DNA of 64,000 nucleotides. It comes from Ampelomyces quisqualis (Eukaryota > Ascomycota > Dothideomycetes > Pleosporales > Phaeosphaeriaceae). Shown here piece after piece: positions 37,601 to 47,433 of the stretch. The notes beneath the pieces are model-generated. The model was not told the DNA's origin, ran no database searches, and saw only the letters and a program-made list of their open reading frames with translations. The number at the start of each line of letters is the position of its first letter. Positions within the stretch are counted from its first letter, which is position 1. The position numbers were made by a program, and so were the translations under genes. The DNA is taken from positions 1,178,001 through 1,242,000 of the forward strand of contig JAGTXZ010000003.1 in NCBI GenBank assembly GCA_018398575.1, read 5' to 3'.

Positions 37601-37964
37601 GGCAAGGCCACCATCGACGTGGCCTGATATGCCAGTACCAGGCTAGAACAGGCGTCGACTCAGGCCGAAGCTCAGGCTTGTCGCCCTCCCAGGCACTTGA
37701 CATAGCGGAATCATGTCGGCCAGCATCTGTCCATAGCTTGTGCTGGTGATCTGGTCGACCATCGGATGATGTAGGCAGCTCCGATGTCCCATCAGATGTT
37801 CGGTGAATGAGTGGAGATGTCTCACTGACGAAGCTCAAGGATGTGGTCAGGCTCGAGGATGTGGAGGACGCGACTTGCTTGACCGGGATTCTCGAGGCGT
37901 GGATATTGGTGGTATCGCTCGCCTGTGCAGATTTGTTCTTGTTTTTGCTTTTGCTCTTGCCCAT
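34608..37964 (-). CDS. Large Ser/Thr-rich single-pass membrane protein
   Basis: One uninterrupted exon encodes 1,118 residues. A charged N-terminal tail of about 145 residues (Lys-rich first 12) precedes a single transmembrane segment at 147-171. About 730 residues of Ser/Thr/Pro follow, with a repeated pattern in which GGQTTTLT-type, SGLTTTLT-type and DGLTTTVT-type motifs recur every 40-60 residues, probably a heavily O-glycosylated extracellular stalk. A distinct C-terminal domain (about 909-1118) holds NFDDTTVG, NPYHHLFYANGY and several Cys. It resembles a fungal domain of unknown function found at the end of such stalks (possibly DUF7371). The topology suggests a type II surface or cell-wall-associated sensor or adhesin-like protein. 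The function is unknown. Confidence 0.85.
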   Translation of the reverse strand: MGKSKSKNKNKSAQASDTTNIHASRIPVKQVASSTSSSLTTSLSFVSETSPLIHRTSDGTSELPTSSDGRPDHQHKLWTDAGRHDSAMSSAWEGDKPELRPESTPVLAWYWHIRPRRWWPCRAYRWIGDFVGALGRALHGPRWRDTFMTLSLACLVMFAGYIVVELLLRLLQPVSAQTTFVDANCSIVYVTVPGPVITVSLINASPSNPAQGTYYFSVVNGTTEWMNSIAPPSQFSTLPTRTPDITPVVSSISVTPSSSFSSSGSTSYPSTPPSIVSSATTVPSLSTSVGSTIATLPPVPSAPSRPSPGQSSSGTSPSVPASAPSLTLTSGAAPSILPPVVSSVTTTLTSMIPGGQTTTLTIVSATTVTATSPGNSLPALATSTALLIITSTIPGGQTTTLTSTSTTTIGASQSTARTTLSRLTTLTSTISGGLITTSTSTFISIVTSTSHGSTPTSFSFVTLSINPGSSVPTLTQSLVVGTSPSSTIVSSSLAPPVTSSIFTTLTSKLSDGLTTTVTMLSTTEIVATSDTVTPSFSTSLSSPATPTRISSSTSSGGFTISLPSPSSSSSSPAATTIFSVVTSTATRISSGLTTTLTLVSTTTIVPSSTSPLSSSSSTSSRATTSSSGSSNTSSTSSDSSKFTWPSSIPPASSSAGSSASSSSSSITSGPTSSSSSTTSTLNSRPTSGLTSPWSSSTSLNQTTTTSTTRLSISVSSGTMIGSSSASLTRSFSTLVPPVNTSSSSSTLRTSSSSSLLSITNPQVTTVPPSASGSSLAEARDLTTRVISYGGMAFSFVFPTPDITTTVSYWTGVYPTVTGPLPSDLQTVAPTTRSTTQTALSALPSFEVFTSRTRSFKTVVTTIYDEDEESARRNVKRDVAGQMIQTLVPWSMPSAIRTQAEMTAVVEVPGPTSCGEAGNFTLNFDDTTVGPSGENVLAVNGLKNPYHHLFYANGYTDVPDKWEPFPAISQPNVAMFLPLTGRLLPNQPFSGTLLPGELGAGPRASVTAYWFNAYSGYFGCALSGITRCVLRISGYRYDEVLKGEVLVAEQNTTIAACWGYIHCRLSQVTFNEEFRALSGIQFNAFTAGLGIPQVHMMDDLALEWYNNSCSAGILRIGHS

Positions 37965-38426
37965 GATGTGGAGGAGAAAATGTTCGCTTAGTATGCAGGT
38001 CCGAGTATATTCGTGCTATGCTATTGTGCAAAAGTCGTGGTGTTGATGCAAAGCGGTGGGGTGAAGGCGAAGACAGTATGAAGGCGATGAGGTGAAAGTA
38101 GGCGCCTGGCGACGTGGTGCCGTCAGTGTTGCCTTCCATTGCTGTGCGTGTCGTACGAGCAACGTCCAGAGCCTGGGTATCGCGACTGTGAGAGCCAACC
38201 TGCAGTGGTGAGTCGCGTTTTGCGTTGACCTCATTTGCTACGCGATGATGCAGGAGCTTGTACAACAGGCAGGTACGGTGCCGTATTCCGTGAGAGGGCA
38301 AATAAGGGTAATCTATTTCGGCACGTGTCTGAACGTCGATTACAGGACTTCAAATAAACGTCACGTACCAGGCCTGGAGAATTCAAACGTGTTTGGGCGG
38401 GAAGATTCGAATGACCTTGGCGGAAC

Positions 38427-40459
38427 TCAAGCTCGCACTTCCCACATCCTAACATGGCCGGCCTCGTTTCCAACTGCTATGAGCGCGTAGCTTCCCTCCC
38501 GCTCGTCGTCCTCACTCGGCCGCCCCCATGCAACTGAGGTGATGCGGCCCAGGGGTGTTCTATCAGTAGGCCAGTTCTTGAAGACTGTCGCAGAAGGTAG
38601 GTGGACCAGCCTCATCCCGTTGTGCTTCCACCGACTAGCCATCGCCAACACCTGTCCATCTGGGGAGAAAGTGAGATGCGAAGTAGGAGTCGTCAGGTTC
38701 TGTAAAGCGCGGACCGGCTTGGGCGCTTTAGGAACACCACTGTTCGCGTCCAAAGATGTATCATCACCTGCGTTGGCTTCACTCCAAGCTCTCCGGTCGT
38801 AGATGTTGACAACACCACTAGAGCTTCCAACTGCAACCCATCGGTCACCGCCAATCCAGTCTTCCCTCCCACTCTTGCCACCAAGCGCAATGACGGTTGT
38901 GCCGACGGCGCCCTCGTCGTTCCATCGCCCAATGACACCTTCATCGACACTCCATTCAGTCACCTCGCCGTTCTTCCCGGCGATGACCAAGCCTTGGGCG
39001 TTCTGCCACCACGCGAAATCTGCGATGCCACCTCGAGACTCGATCCGCGCTTGAGTCACCCACTGCAGCGTAGCCGCGTCGAGTATGTTGACCACACCAC
39101 CACCCTTCCTCGATGACCCTCGCAGAGCCATGTAACGGCCATTCGGGGATAACGCAAAGTGTTCCATTGTACGTTGTTCATGTTGGTGGCCGTATACTCG
39201 TGACACCTTCTCCACCTTGCCTGTGGTGATGTTCCAGACATGGAAGTAGCGGCGTCGAGCGCTGAGAAATATGCGAGAGTCCGAGGCTAACGGATGAAAT
39301 GCGGTTGTGGTGAGTGGCGTGCGTTTAATGTGTAGCGATGTGAGCAGAGGATTAGGATTTGGTGGGTTCGGATTGACATGATGTAGGTATAGAGTCGAGC
39401 TGGGACCGGAGGAAAGCAGTAATGGATAAGCTGGGTGAAAAGAGAGTGATGTGACAGCAGACTAGGCAAAACATTAGTCGGCATACGGGAGTCTGGCAGC
39501 TCGCTACTTACTGGTCCTGATTTCATGATGTCCTTTAATCGCTGAATGTCCACAGTGCCGGCTTGTAGCTTTCTTCGCTTGGCGGATCCTTTCGCGTTGC
39601 GCGAGAGAATATCAGCGTCTTTGAGCAGTCTCGCAAGCGGCTGCGAAGACACGTCTTCCTCGTCCATGTCCATGTCGCTCCCCGATTCGTCGCCACTCGC
39701 ATCATGGTCTATAGTCCGCCGCCTCTTCTTGTTGGCCGCGCCAGTCGCATGCAGAGCCCAATCAGGTGCCGGATATAGCCTCTCGTACTGTCTTCGTAGT
39801 CGCCGCGAATATTCCTTGCCGTTGACCATGTCATCATCTGCAGACTCGCGCAGTTTTCGTAGCTGCGGCACTGAGGCCAAGCTCACTACCAGTCGCTCGT
39901 CGTCGCTGTCGTCCCATGCCGGCTTGTCGCCCTCGTCCTCAGACTCGGCCGCCTTTGCTACAGCCACCGAGCCCGCAGGCGCGGGGACTGGGCCGGCGTC
40001 GAAGAAGAACAGATCCTGGTCGGCGACTGCGTCGAGATCTTCTTTTTCGTCCTCGTCGTCATTCGAAAGGTCGCCATATGCGCCAGCTCTACGATCTAGC
40101 GAGAAGTCCTCCAAGCCCTGTTTGAAGCCAGCTGCGTCTCCAAAGATGATGCGCTCAAGCTCTTCTTCCTCCGCATCTTTGGGTAACATGGGCTTTTCCT
40201 GCTTCTTCGCCTCCACTTGAATTTGTACACTGTCTGCATCGCTCTCTCCGTCATCTTCGCTGCTTTCCGCCCCTTCCTCATCGTCAAAGCCTTCCCATCC
40301 TGCCTCCGCCATTCCGTTTACTGCTTGTATGGCGCCGTCTTCATTGCCGCCCTCCTCCAGACTGACGTCACGTGGCAATTTAGAAAGCTTATCCGTTTGC
40401 TGTGGTAGGTACCGTTGGTGATTGTTCGACTTGTGAGGCATGGTCGTGACGGGAGCCAT
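38427..40459 (-). CDS. UTP18: UTP18, U3 snoRNP-associated WD40 protein
   Basis: Two exons, 40459-39512 and 39461-38427, with a 50-bp phase-0 intron (GTAAGT..CCTAG) encode about 660 residues. The N-terminal half is acidic and Lys-rich, with EEELERIIFGDAAGFKQGL, DLFFFDAG, and KEYSRRLRRQYERLYPAPDW followed by VDIQRLKDIMKSGP. The C-terminal half is a WD40 propeller (SAVTSLSFHP, RRYFHVWNITTGKVEKVSRVYGH, HLTFSPDGQVLAMASR, ending VRMWEVRA). This layout is that of Utp18, a component of the small-subunit processome in the nucleolus needed for early 18S rRNA processing. A second ATG six codons in (40441) could be the real start. It is an essential single-copy gene in other fungi. Confidence 0.92.
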
Positions 40460-41637
40460 TGCTGCGGTTGGGGCATGCGAAACGCTGGGCGCCTTTCGCG
40501 AAAAGTCTCTCTCAAAAAGTTCCGGGCGCTAGCAATAGTTGCAGGCACAACCCCTGCTAGCGCATCTCCAGCTTGGGTGCGAGCGAGCGACGTCAACACC
40601 AAGTCCGTAGCACGGCATTTCAGGTTGAAAGGACAGTGCTCCTTGAAACTCACCATCCAATCAGCAGTTTGAATGTTATGATGCCATTTGTTCACGCCGG
40701 GCCATGATGGCATATCATAAAACATCCCTTCGTGGCCATCACGCATGCCGGTGACACCTATTCTACGTGGAGCTCTCTCATCGAAGAAACATCGTCCACC
40801 TCTCATCAAGTTCTGTGTTGATGGGATGCTGCGATTCGCTCCGCCGCTATTCCCCGCTAGAAACGCATGCGATTAGTGCCCATCGTCCTCTCGCGATTCA
40901 ACACTCCGACTCCGAACATCAGGAAGCACTGCTGCTTAGAAACACTGATGGAAAGCCGCTGGAATAGCAGTGGTATATTAGAGAGTATAATCAGAACGCT
41001 AGCACCGTTTTTTCAGCGATCTGTTACCCAATTTGCGTACAGCTCTCATGCGGCAATTCCTTGTTTTATCGTTGAGCTATGTAGCCCAATCTAAGGATAT
41101 GCGCGGAACGGCAGCACTGCGGTAGTGTTGCAGTAAATACCTAATATGCCAAAGTAGCATAAGATCTTTTTGCTGCGACAGGTAGATAATCTCAAAGTTA
41201 ATATGCGTTGATCACAGCGATCAAAATACCAACAAACTGCGATTATAAGGGTTTTAAAGCTGTACAACTTAACACCAAAGAACGAGCTTCAAAACCGGAG
41301 AATCGGGGCAGAGTGACGTCGTCACAAGGTTCGAAATGATGTATGGTGTACTGGCACCTTTGGGGTGGGAAAACAGCTGATTCAGCATTGTAAGACTCAC
41401 TCGGCTTTCCTTCCATCGGTTCTGACAACATGGAGTACTTATCGCCGCATGTGACTCTAAGAGCAAAACCAGAATCTTCGTTGCCTGATGAAACATCTTT
41501 CCTCAACCATCGTCATCAAAAGACCCGCTCGCCCTACATCTCACGAGTGCATAGTCTCTTCCCATCCTTTCAACAGTTACACAACCGCGTATTTAAACCT
41601 CACTGCTTCACCCTTCCCACTCCAAAACCAAAACACC
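40460..41637. other. Intergenic interval upstream of UTP18 and of the GNAT fragment
   Basis: No convincing coding sequence is present. Composition drifts to AT-rich between about 40,970 and 41,260. A TATA-like TATTTAAA at 41,590-41,597 sits 41 bp before the ATG of the GNAT fragment and is likely its promoter. UTP18 would be transcribed away from here. Confidence 0.45.
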
Positions 41638-41871
41638 ATGCTCGACTCCAACCTCCAAGTCTCTCCCCTCTTGCCCTCGGAATCCGAACAATACATGCAC
41701 ATCCGCCACTCAGTCTTCAAAACAACAATCAACAAAATCCTCTACTCACGCGGCGAACCCTCGCAAGCCACGCTCAACCGCGTCATCAAAGACATCCGCG
41801 ACAACATCTCAAATAAAAGTCTGTCAGTTCATAAACAGTCACTGAAGTGGGGCTGCGTAGTAGCTATTTAA
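41638..41871 (+). pseudogene. GNAT-type acetyltransferase, 5' fragment
   Basis: The frame starts at ATG 41638 (ACACC-ATG) and gives LPSESEQYMHIRHSVFKTTINKILYSRGEPSQ followed by VIKDIRDNISNK, matching as I remember it the N-terminal part of fungal GNAT-family proteins. After about 41,818 homology stops and the sequence enters a small AT-rich island carrying the RIP signature. The frame closes at 41,871 after about 18 unrelated residues. The acetyl-CoA-binding region is missing here. A possible continuation lies at 42,395-42,520. Confidence 0.6.
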
Positions 41872-42345
41872 TAGTCTTAATTTTTTATTTTTTTTGCAAG
41901 GCAAAGCCTTGCAATTAATACTACTTATATAGCTAGTTATTAATCTCTTCTAATTGTAACTGCCCTGCGTTCTAGTTTTACTTAAGTTATTAATACTACT
42001 ACTATTACTATGTCTATTGTTGCTAATATTTATTCTAATAGCGTTACTTATAAACATGCTACTAGAGATTGTTATAGTAAAGTAAACTAGGTTAGAACGT
42101 AAGATAAGTATCTCTATTTAACTTACATGTCTAAGACTATATAAGAATAGAGGAGGCATATGATGCCGCATATCTATATTCTAGGGGGAGACCTCCTAGG
42201 ACCCCTCTAGTCTTTTTTGCCTATAGTAAGCTGTAAACTGTCTACTTTAGTCTATATATTCTTTTAACATTTCTTAGTAGTTAGCAAAAGTTTTAATATT
42301 CCCCTAGTAGGCAGGCATTACGTGATGTCTGCGACTTCTGCAGCC
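41872..42345. repeat. Small RIP-degraded island splitting the GNAT gene
   Basis: About 500 bp of AT-rich sequence is dominated by GCA/TGC/ACA/TGT with almost no TCA/TGA/CCA/TGG, the same signature as the 26-kb block. It separates two GNAT-like fragments, so it is probably a transposon remnant. No terminal repeats or target duplication could be defined. CTAGGGGGAGACCTCCTAGG near 42,180 is an imperfect palindrome. Confidence 0.6.
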
Positions 42346-42352
42346 AATTAGT

Positions 42353-42643
42353 GTGCGTTTTCGTAGCCAATTAGCGTTAGTGCTTCTTCGCACCAAACCC
42401 GACTATAGAATGCTGCTACGCAGCAACAAAGGCATCTTCTACCTCAAATGTGTTGACACCTCTACCAGAGAAATTGTCGCCGGCGCGCGCTGGCGCTACG
42501 TTAAGCCCCTCACACCTAGCGCTATCACTCCTCCAACCTATTTACCCTATCTACATTATACTCAAATTTCCGCCAAGCTTTGTTGTTATTGGCTAAAGGC
42601 CTCTGTAAAGCAGACTCTTATTAGCCAAAATTTGGTTATATAG
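42353..42643 (+). pseudogene. GNAT-type acetyltransferase, internal fragment
   Basis: Codons around 42,420-42,520 read SNKGIFYLKCVDTSTREIVA followed by GARWRYVKP, which fits the segment that should follow SNK in the 5' fragment 600 bp upstream. Normal codon use here contrasts with the AT-rich DNA on either side. After about 42,520 similarity is lost and the frame decays into AT-rich sequence. SNK is encoded by different codons in the two pieces, so they may come from one disrupted gene or from two paralogues. Confidence 0.5.
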
Positions 42644-42864
42644 GAGCTAGGAAGCAGCCCTATTTAGACTGTATCTAGATAAATTTAAACCTGCAGAATA
42701 TAATTCTACATAGCGTTAGCTATTAAATCCCCTCTTTAGTCTATAAATAGGGGTATATTTTTTTATTATTTCCCCTTTAACGCAACAGAAAATTGCTAGG
42801 ACTAACTGCACAGATAGTACTCCGTAGCACAGATGATAGCCTGTAATAATAGTAAAACAGAATA

Positions 42865-43085
42865 GAAGCTCTACGTTGCCTTGCGCCGCGAAGCTACTAA
42901 AAAAGCCCTCCTCCTACTTTAGAAGCCCTACGCTGCCTTGCGCCGCAAAGCCGCTAAAGAAGCCCTCCTACTAAAGAAGCCCTTGCGCTAAACTGCGAGC
43001 CTGAGCGACTGCGAGGCCGAGCTACCCTGTAGGCCAGCCTATCTAACCACGGAGAGTATTGTAGGCCAATCTGCTCGTTACCACG
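42865..43085 (+). repeat. 57-bp tandem duplication and dispersed repeat shared with 58.6 kb
   Basis: Two adjacent 57-bp units (42865-42921 and 42922-42978) share TACGYTGCCTTGCGCCGC. Because 57 is a multiple of three they could encode a repeated 19-residue Ala/Lys/Arg/Leu-rich motif. The sequence from about 42,941 to 43,080 reappears in shortened form at 58,632-58,716, including CTATCTAACCA and GTAGGCCAATCTGCTCGT in the same order. This marks a dispersed repeat or an old duplicated gene piece. Confidence 0.6.
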
Positions 43086-43097
43086 AGCCCATTAATC

Positions 43098-43251
43098 ATG
43101 AATGCTTGGCTGTTCCCTCTTCTCCGCCTCTCACGCGAGCTCCGAAACATAATCTGCACTCTCCTACCCGTCACCCCCATCACTTCTAACCGTATGTACT
43201 ACGGCTCCCGTTGGGCCAATAAGAGTACGCTACGGCCCACCTTTGAGTGAA
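43098..43251 (+). pseudogene. 2EXR/F-box-like gene fragment
   Basis: From ATG 43098 the frame reads MNAWLFPLLRLSRELRNIIC, the typical start of a 2EXR-family protein (compare LPGEIRNRIW at 28.3 kb). It stops with TGA about 51 codons later, with no second conserved block. It is most likely a 5' remnant of a fourth family member lying in a repeat-rich gap. Confidence 0.5.
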
Positions 43252-44469
43252 ATACGTACAGTAGGAACGCAAAATGTAGTACAGCTAGAGGCCTAAAACA
43301 CTGCCTATAACTGCTCTCTCCTTAGCTAAAACTACTGCTTGGCAGTGAACAAAGTACTAATCATCGTCTCTTGTTCTTTCAATTTCACACCTCTTCTGCT
43401 ACGTTGTCAAGTACACACTTTGATTATTGCCGGGCTCCAGTCCTAGCCTATCAAAAAAGCCAACAAGTACTAGCAGCTTCTAACCAGAACTGACGCCCAA
43501 CTACACATAACCCAATCGCTAGCCTAAAGGTACCACTCGAGCCTAAGCCTCCCCTTTTCGTGCCCGTAGCACGTAACTCCAGCCCCCAAATCGTCACCAC
43601 AAGCAACTCACCACGCTACGCCCACGTATCCACACCCCTCATTCCCCCTCCAACCATAACCATCTAACCCTTTCCAGCTGCTAACTCCATATTGAAACCA
43701 GCACGCCGCGACCTCCCACTCCCCGCGCGTCAATCGCATGCGCCCGCTCGCTCGCTCACAGGCCATCAACACGACTAGATACAATTAGCACAGTTCAAGG
43801 TGAAGATTTTGATTGCCATGGAAAATTCGAGTGGTTGGCTTCAAGGTTCATGATACGCAGTTTACTAAAGGCTACGAGCAAGACACAGAAGTTCTGACCA
43901 CTCTCGTCCATGTAGACGCCAAGAGTCCATATATGATTCTACTATGGATTTCCCAAAAGCTCCTTTCGCTTACAATGCAATCGCTTACAAACGCTCCAAT
44001 GCCAGGCTGTGGAATGTAAACTAAGATAATCAACATAGAAGGGATATTGTTCCAAATGAGTGTCGTTGGGCAAGAAGCCCACCTCCAAAATTGCGAAAGC
44101 GAGACCAAAAACGTGTGAGGAGGGAGGCCGACTCTTCATCTGAACACAAGCTACCATGATACAGACGGTGTTGTCGCCACGTTGCTCACCATGTGCGTGT
44201 TTGTACAGTCAACTTCAACTGAGCTCACACTGAAGGGGCAGAGGAACAACGATCGAATGATAAAAGAAATTCGTAAGGGCTGCGAAGCCAAAGGTGTTAC
44301 GGTCAGGCGGGTTGTTGAGACTTTTGCCGCGCCAAGCCGAATCTATTGGGTCGTAAAGTCGTCTGTATTGGGGTATCGGACTGCTTTTGTTCCATTCTTA
44401 TGCTGGGGCCGATCAAAGGCGTCGGCCCGCTCAGGTAAGTGTGTAATATGATGATCCGTCATCTCGGTG
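43252..44469. other. Gene-free interval between the repeats and VAC7
   Basis: I see no protein with recognisable features. A 68-codon + strand frame at 43,813 is unsupported. The interval has mixed composition, C-rich near 43,600-43,760. The last 400 bp probably holds the 3' UTR of VAC7. Confidence 0.4.
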
Positions 44470-47433
44470 TTACCAGCTGTAAGTGGGAAATAATCTGCGA
44501 TCATACCGGCCCGATGCTTTCGATGATGCAGCCTCAAGTAGGTCCCTGCGATTGATCTCTTGTCCAGGTTGCATCAGCTTCCTCTTCTCCGCATCCGGAT
44601 CGTAGTAGTATGATGCAGTGACCGAAGCCGTGTGCACATGTGTGCTGAGCGGAAGCTGGTACTTCACAACGCCACGGACAATGAGTTCAAAGGGGTACTG
44701 CATGACCTCCTCCCAACGTTCTGGCCCTCCGACTTCTGTCTTATTTCCAGGGTGCGTGAGACGGATCTCGCCAATCGAAGAAGCGCGTTTGCGTGTCCAG
44801 AAAGATCCTTCGTAAGTCAACGGCGAATCGAAATGCAAGATGCGGCCGAGAGACATCATGCGCGGCTCCCCTTCGATGGGATCTGTCCCTTCGTCTATTC
44901 CAGTGATGACCAAGTCGTCTTTCACTGGCTTCCACTCTTCCTCATTGTTGTTTTCGTCGTGGTGCCGCCACCACTTGTCTGAACCCATATGCTTGCTCTT
45001 TGCAAAAATGCTAACATCCATGTCAGGAACAGTGACGCCAATGATGTTGGGGTTGACTGCATCAACGATGAGATCGAGGATAATCTCTTCTTGACTGGCT
45101 ACCACGTTCTGGACTCCTTGGACCTTGACGCTCGCAAGGGGCTTTGTCGTCGCAAAGACAAGTCCGACAGAGCTGAAAACCACCACAAGCAGCAATGTGG
45201 AAAGAACAAGGCAACCGGCGAAGCGACGACACCAGCCACTGCCATGACGATGACGGCGGTCAACGCGGATGGTCACGCTGTTCCTGCGCCGAGGTGTCCG
45301 GACACGCTGGCTTCCTCGAGATGAGATCAAGGGTGTCCTCTCGTCATCAGCGGCGTGTTCAGCATCCATATCATAGGTGGAGTATTCGCCGTTTTTCTTG
45401 CTGCCATTGCTGTGGCCGTTACCCACTGTGAAAGCATGGAATCGAGGGCTATTCGGCTGTGATGCTTGTCGTGATGACGGTCCGCGTGCTCGCGACGATT
45501 GTGGCATGGAGGAATCGCTGTCAAGCATGAGATGGTTCAGCGCACCTCGGCCTTGACCGTGTCGTCCAATGTGGTGATGATGACTGCCACCTCCTGCTCG
45601 ACCCGATCCTATCCGCACAGTGCCATCGCCCCGATCCGCCGGGTCAGGGTCTGCGCCTGGGTTGTTAAATGAGTTTGTGAATTTCATACTGGTCTTTTTG
45701 TTCGGATTCTTGTGTGCATCGCGTACCGCTAACCGTGGATCGGCGAGACTAGCCAGCGAGGTCATGCTCGGTGTTCTCGAGTGTTGGGTTTGGCGGCTAC
45801 GGTGCGGTTGGTCGGCGAGGGGTGGGTTCGATTCGTAGATGAAAGTCGCGTCGGAGTCGGACGAATCTGCCTCGTCGACTGCACTCGCAACTTTCTTTTC
45901 AAAGACATCTGCCTTTGACGAAGCTTTTCGGAAACTTGCGTTAGTGTTTGAATAAAAATATCGGGGTGAGGGACGGTGTTCAAGCATCCGCATCTCATGA
46001 CTTGGTGGCGACATAGTCGCTACTGAATGCCGGTCATCGTATGAGCAGCACGAGACCGGGCTGCCAAGAGAGGATGCAGTGTTGGAGCGAGAGCCGACAT
46101 GTGGCCTGCTCGGGATGGAATAGTGGTACGAGATGTGAGGCGACCTACCAGTGCCCGCACCGATTGACGGTGCTTTTCGTTTGTTGGGTTTCCTGTCCTT
46201 CTTGGGGCGAATTGTTTCATTACTGGGCTTGAGTCGCAGGCTTCCGTCAACACGACCCGAGGCCGAGCGATCTTGGTTGCTCATGGTGGATTGTGGAACG
46301 GAGGGTACGGTTTCTGTCTCGACTGTCATGTTGCGCAGCGGCGGTTGCGTGGCAGAACGCGTCGACAGCGACGACAGCGACGGCTTTGACGTGACGTGAG
46401 TGGGTCTGTGGGCGGACGCTGAGCGCTGCTCCTGCATCTTGCCCTTCTTGGCCGTCTTTGGCCCGCTGTCGCTGCCACTACCGGTGTGCCTGCCGTGGTC
46501 GTTGGCGTTGGCGTTCTTGGTGCTGAGATCTTCGGTGACTTTGGACGAGCTGACGTCATTTCGCTCTTCGTCAGAGGGCTTTGGTGAGGATATTGACGAA
46601 GAAATCAAGCTGGGATAACGGTTAGCAGGGAGCTAGCAAAATGCAAGGTTGGTGCGGGATTTCCTCCCGCGGGCAGCTGTAAAGGAGTCATGACAAAGAG
46701 TGGGGCTGGTGCGGAGAAAGCCGTACCTGTCGACGTCAAGACCACCGAAGCCCGGCGTGGCAGGCAAGCTGGACTCCTGCACTGTCTCGAGCTTGGGTGC
46801 AGCGCCGCTTGGGCCTCGTGACGGGCCTTTGATGCTCATTGCAGGCTCGTCGGGGTCGCTTGCTACCGAGTCCTCCCGCACGGGGATGCGTGACGCAGGT
46901 GCTGGCGAGCAGCTCTGGACGACAATGGCAGGCGTCGAGTGCGACTCGGGTTTGCGCATGTGGGTACGGAGAGAATCGGCGCATGGGCGGGAGGCAGAGC
47001 GGGTGTCGGGGCCAGGCGGCGGCGAGACGGGCCAGTGGAGCGCGTTGTCGCCCAAGATGGAGGCGGATGTAGCCCTGAGCGGACGTGGGGCTCTGATGGT
47101 GTCTTCGATGCTGCTCTGGCGTGGACGCGGGCCGGTCCTGGCATGCGAGGTGGCGGATGGCGCAGCGGTTCGCGGGTGAGGTCGGGCGGGCGATGCGTCT
47201 CGCGAAGACGAGGGCGACTGGGGCGACGGCGTGGCAGACACGTTCAGCGAGCGCCCACCGGCAAGGGACGTCTGGTGCTTCATGGCTGCGGTGGCGTCGG
47301 CTGCGGGCGTGGGGGCAGCGGCTGGTGCGTGGTGCGCAGGCGTCGGCGTCGGCGTCGGCGTGGGCATAGGTTCAGCAGACTCCAGGGCGCCCGTGAAGGA
47401 CTGGAAGCCGGCGTCGTCGGTGGCCGCGGTCAT
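44470..47433 (-). CDS. VAC7: Vac7-type vacuolar segregation protein
   Basis: The product is a vacuolar membrane regulator that in yeast activates the Fab1 kinase making PI(3,5)P2. Two exons (47433-46727 and 46609-44470) with a 117-bp intron (GTACGG..CCCAG) encode about 948 residues. The second exon has no ATG of its own at the start of its frame. The join gives GLDVDS-LISSSISSP in perfect phase, which supports this model. The first 650 residues are Ser/Pro-rich and disordered (SRDASPARP, DERTPLISS). A single transmembrane helix lies at about 699-721 after a basic stretch. The conserved lumenal domain follows (ASVKVQGVQNVVASQEEI, DAVNPNIIGVTVPDMDVSIF), and then a MQYPFELIVRG region. This order is characteristic of Vac7. 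Confidence 0.88.
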
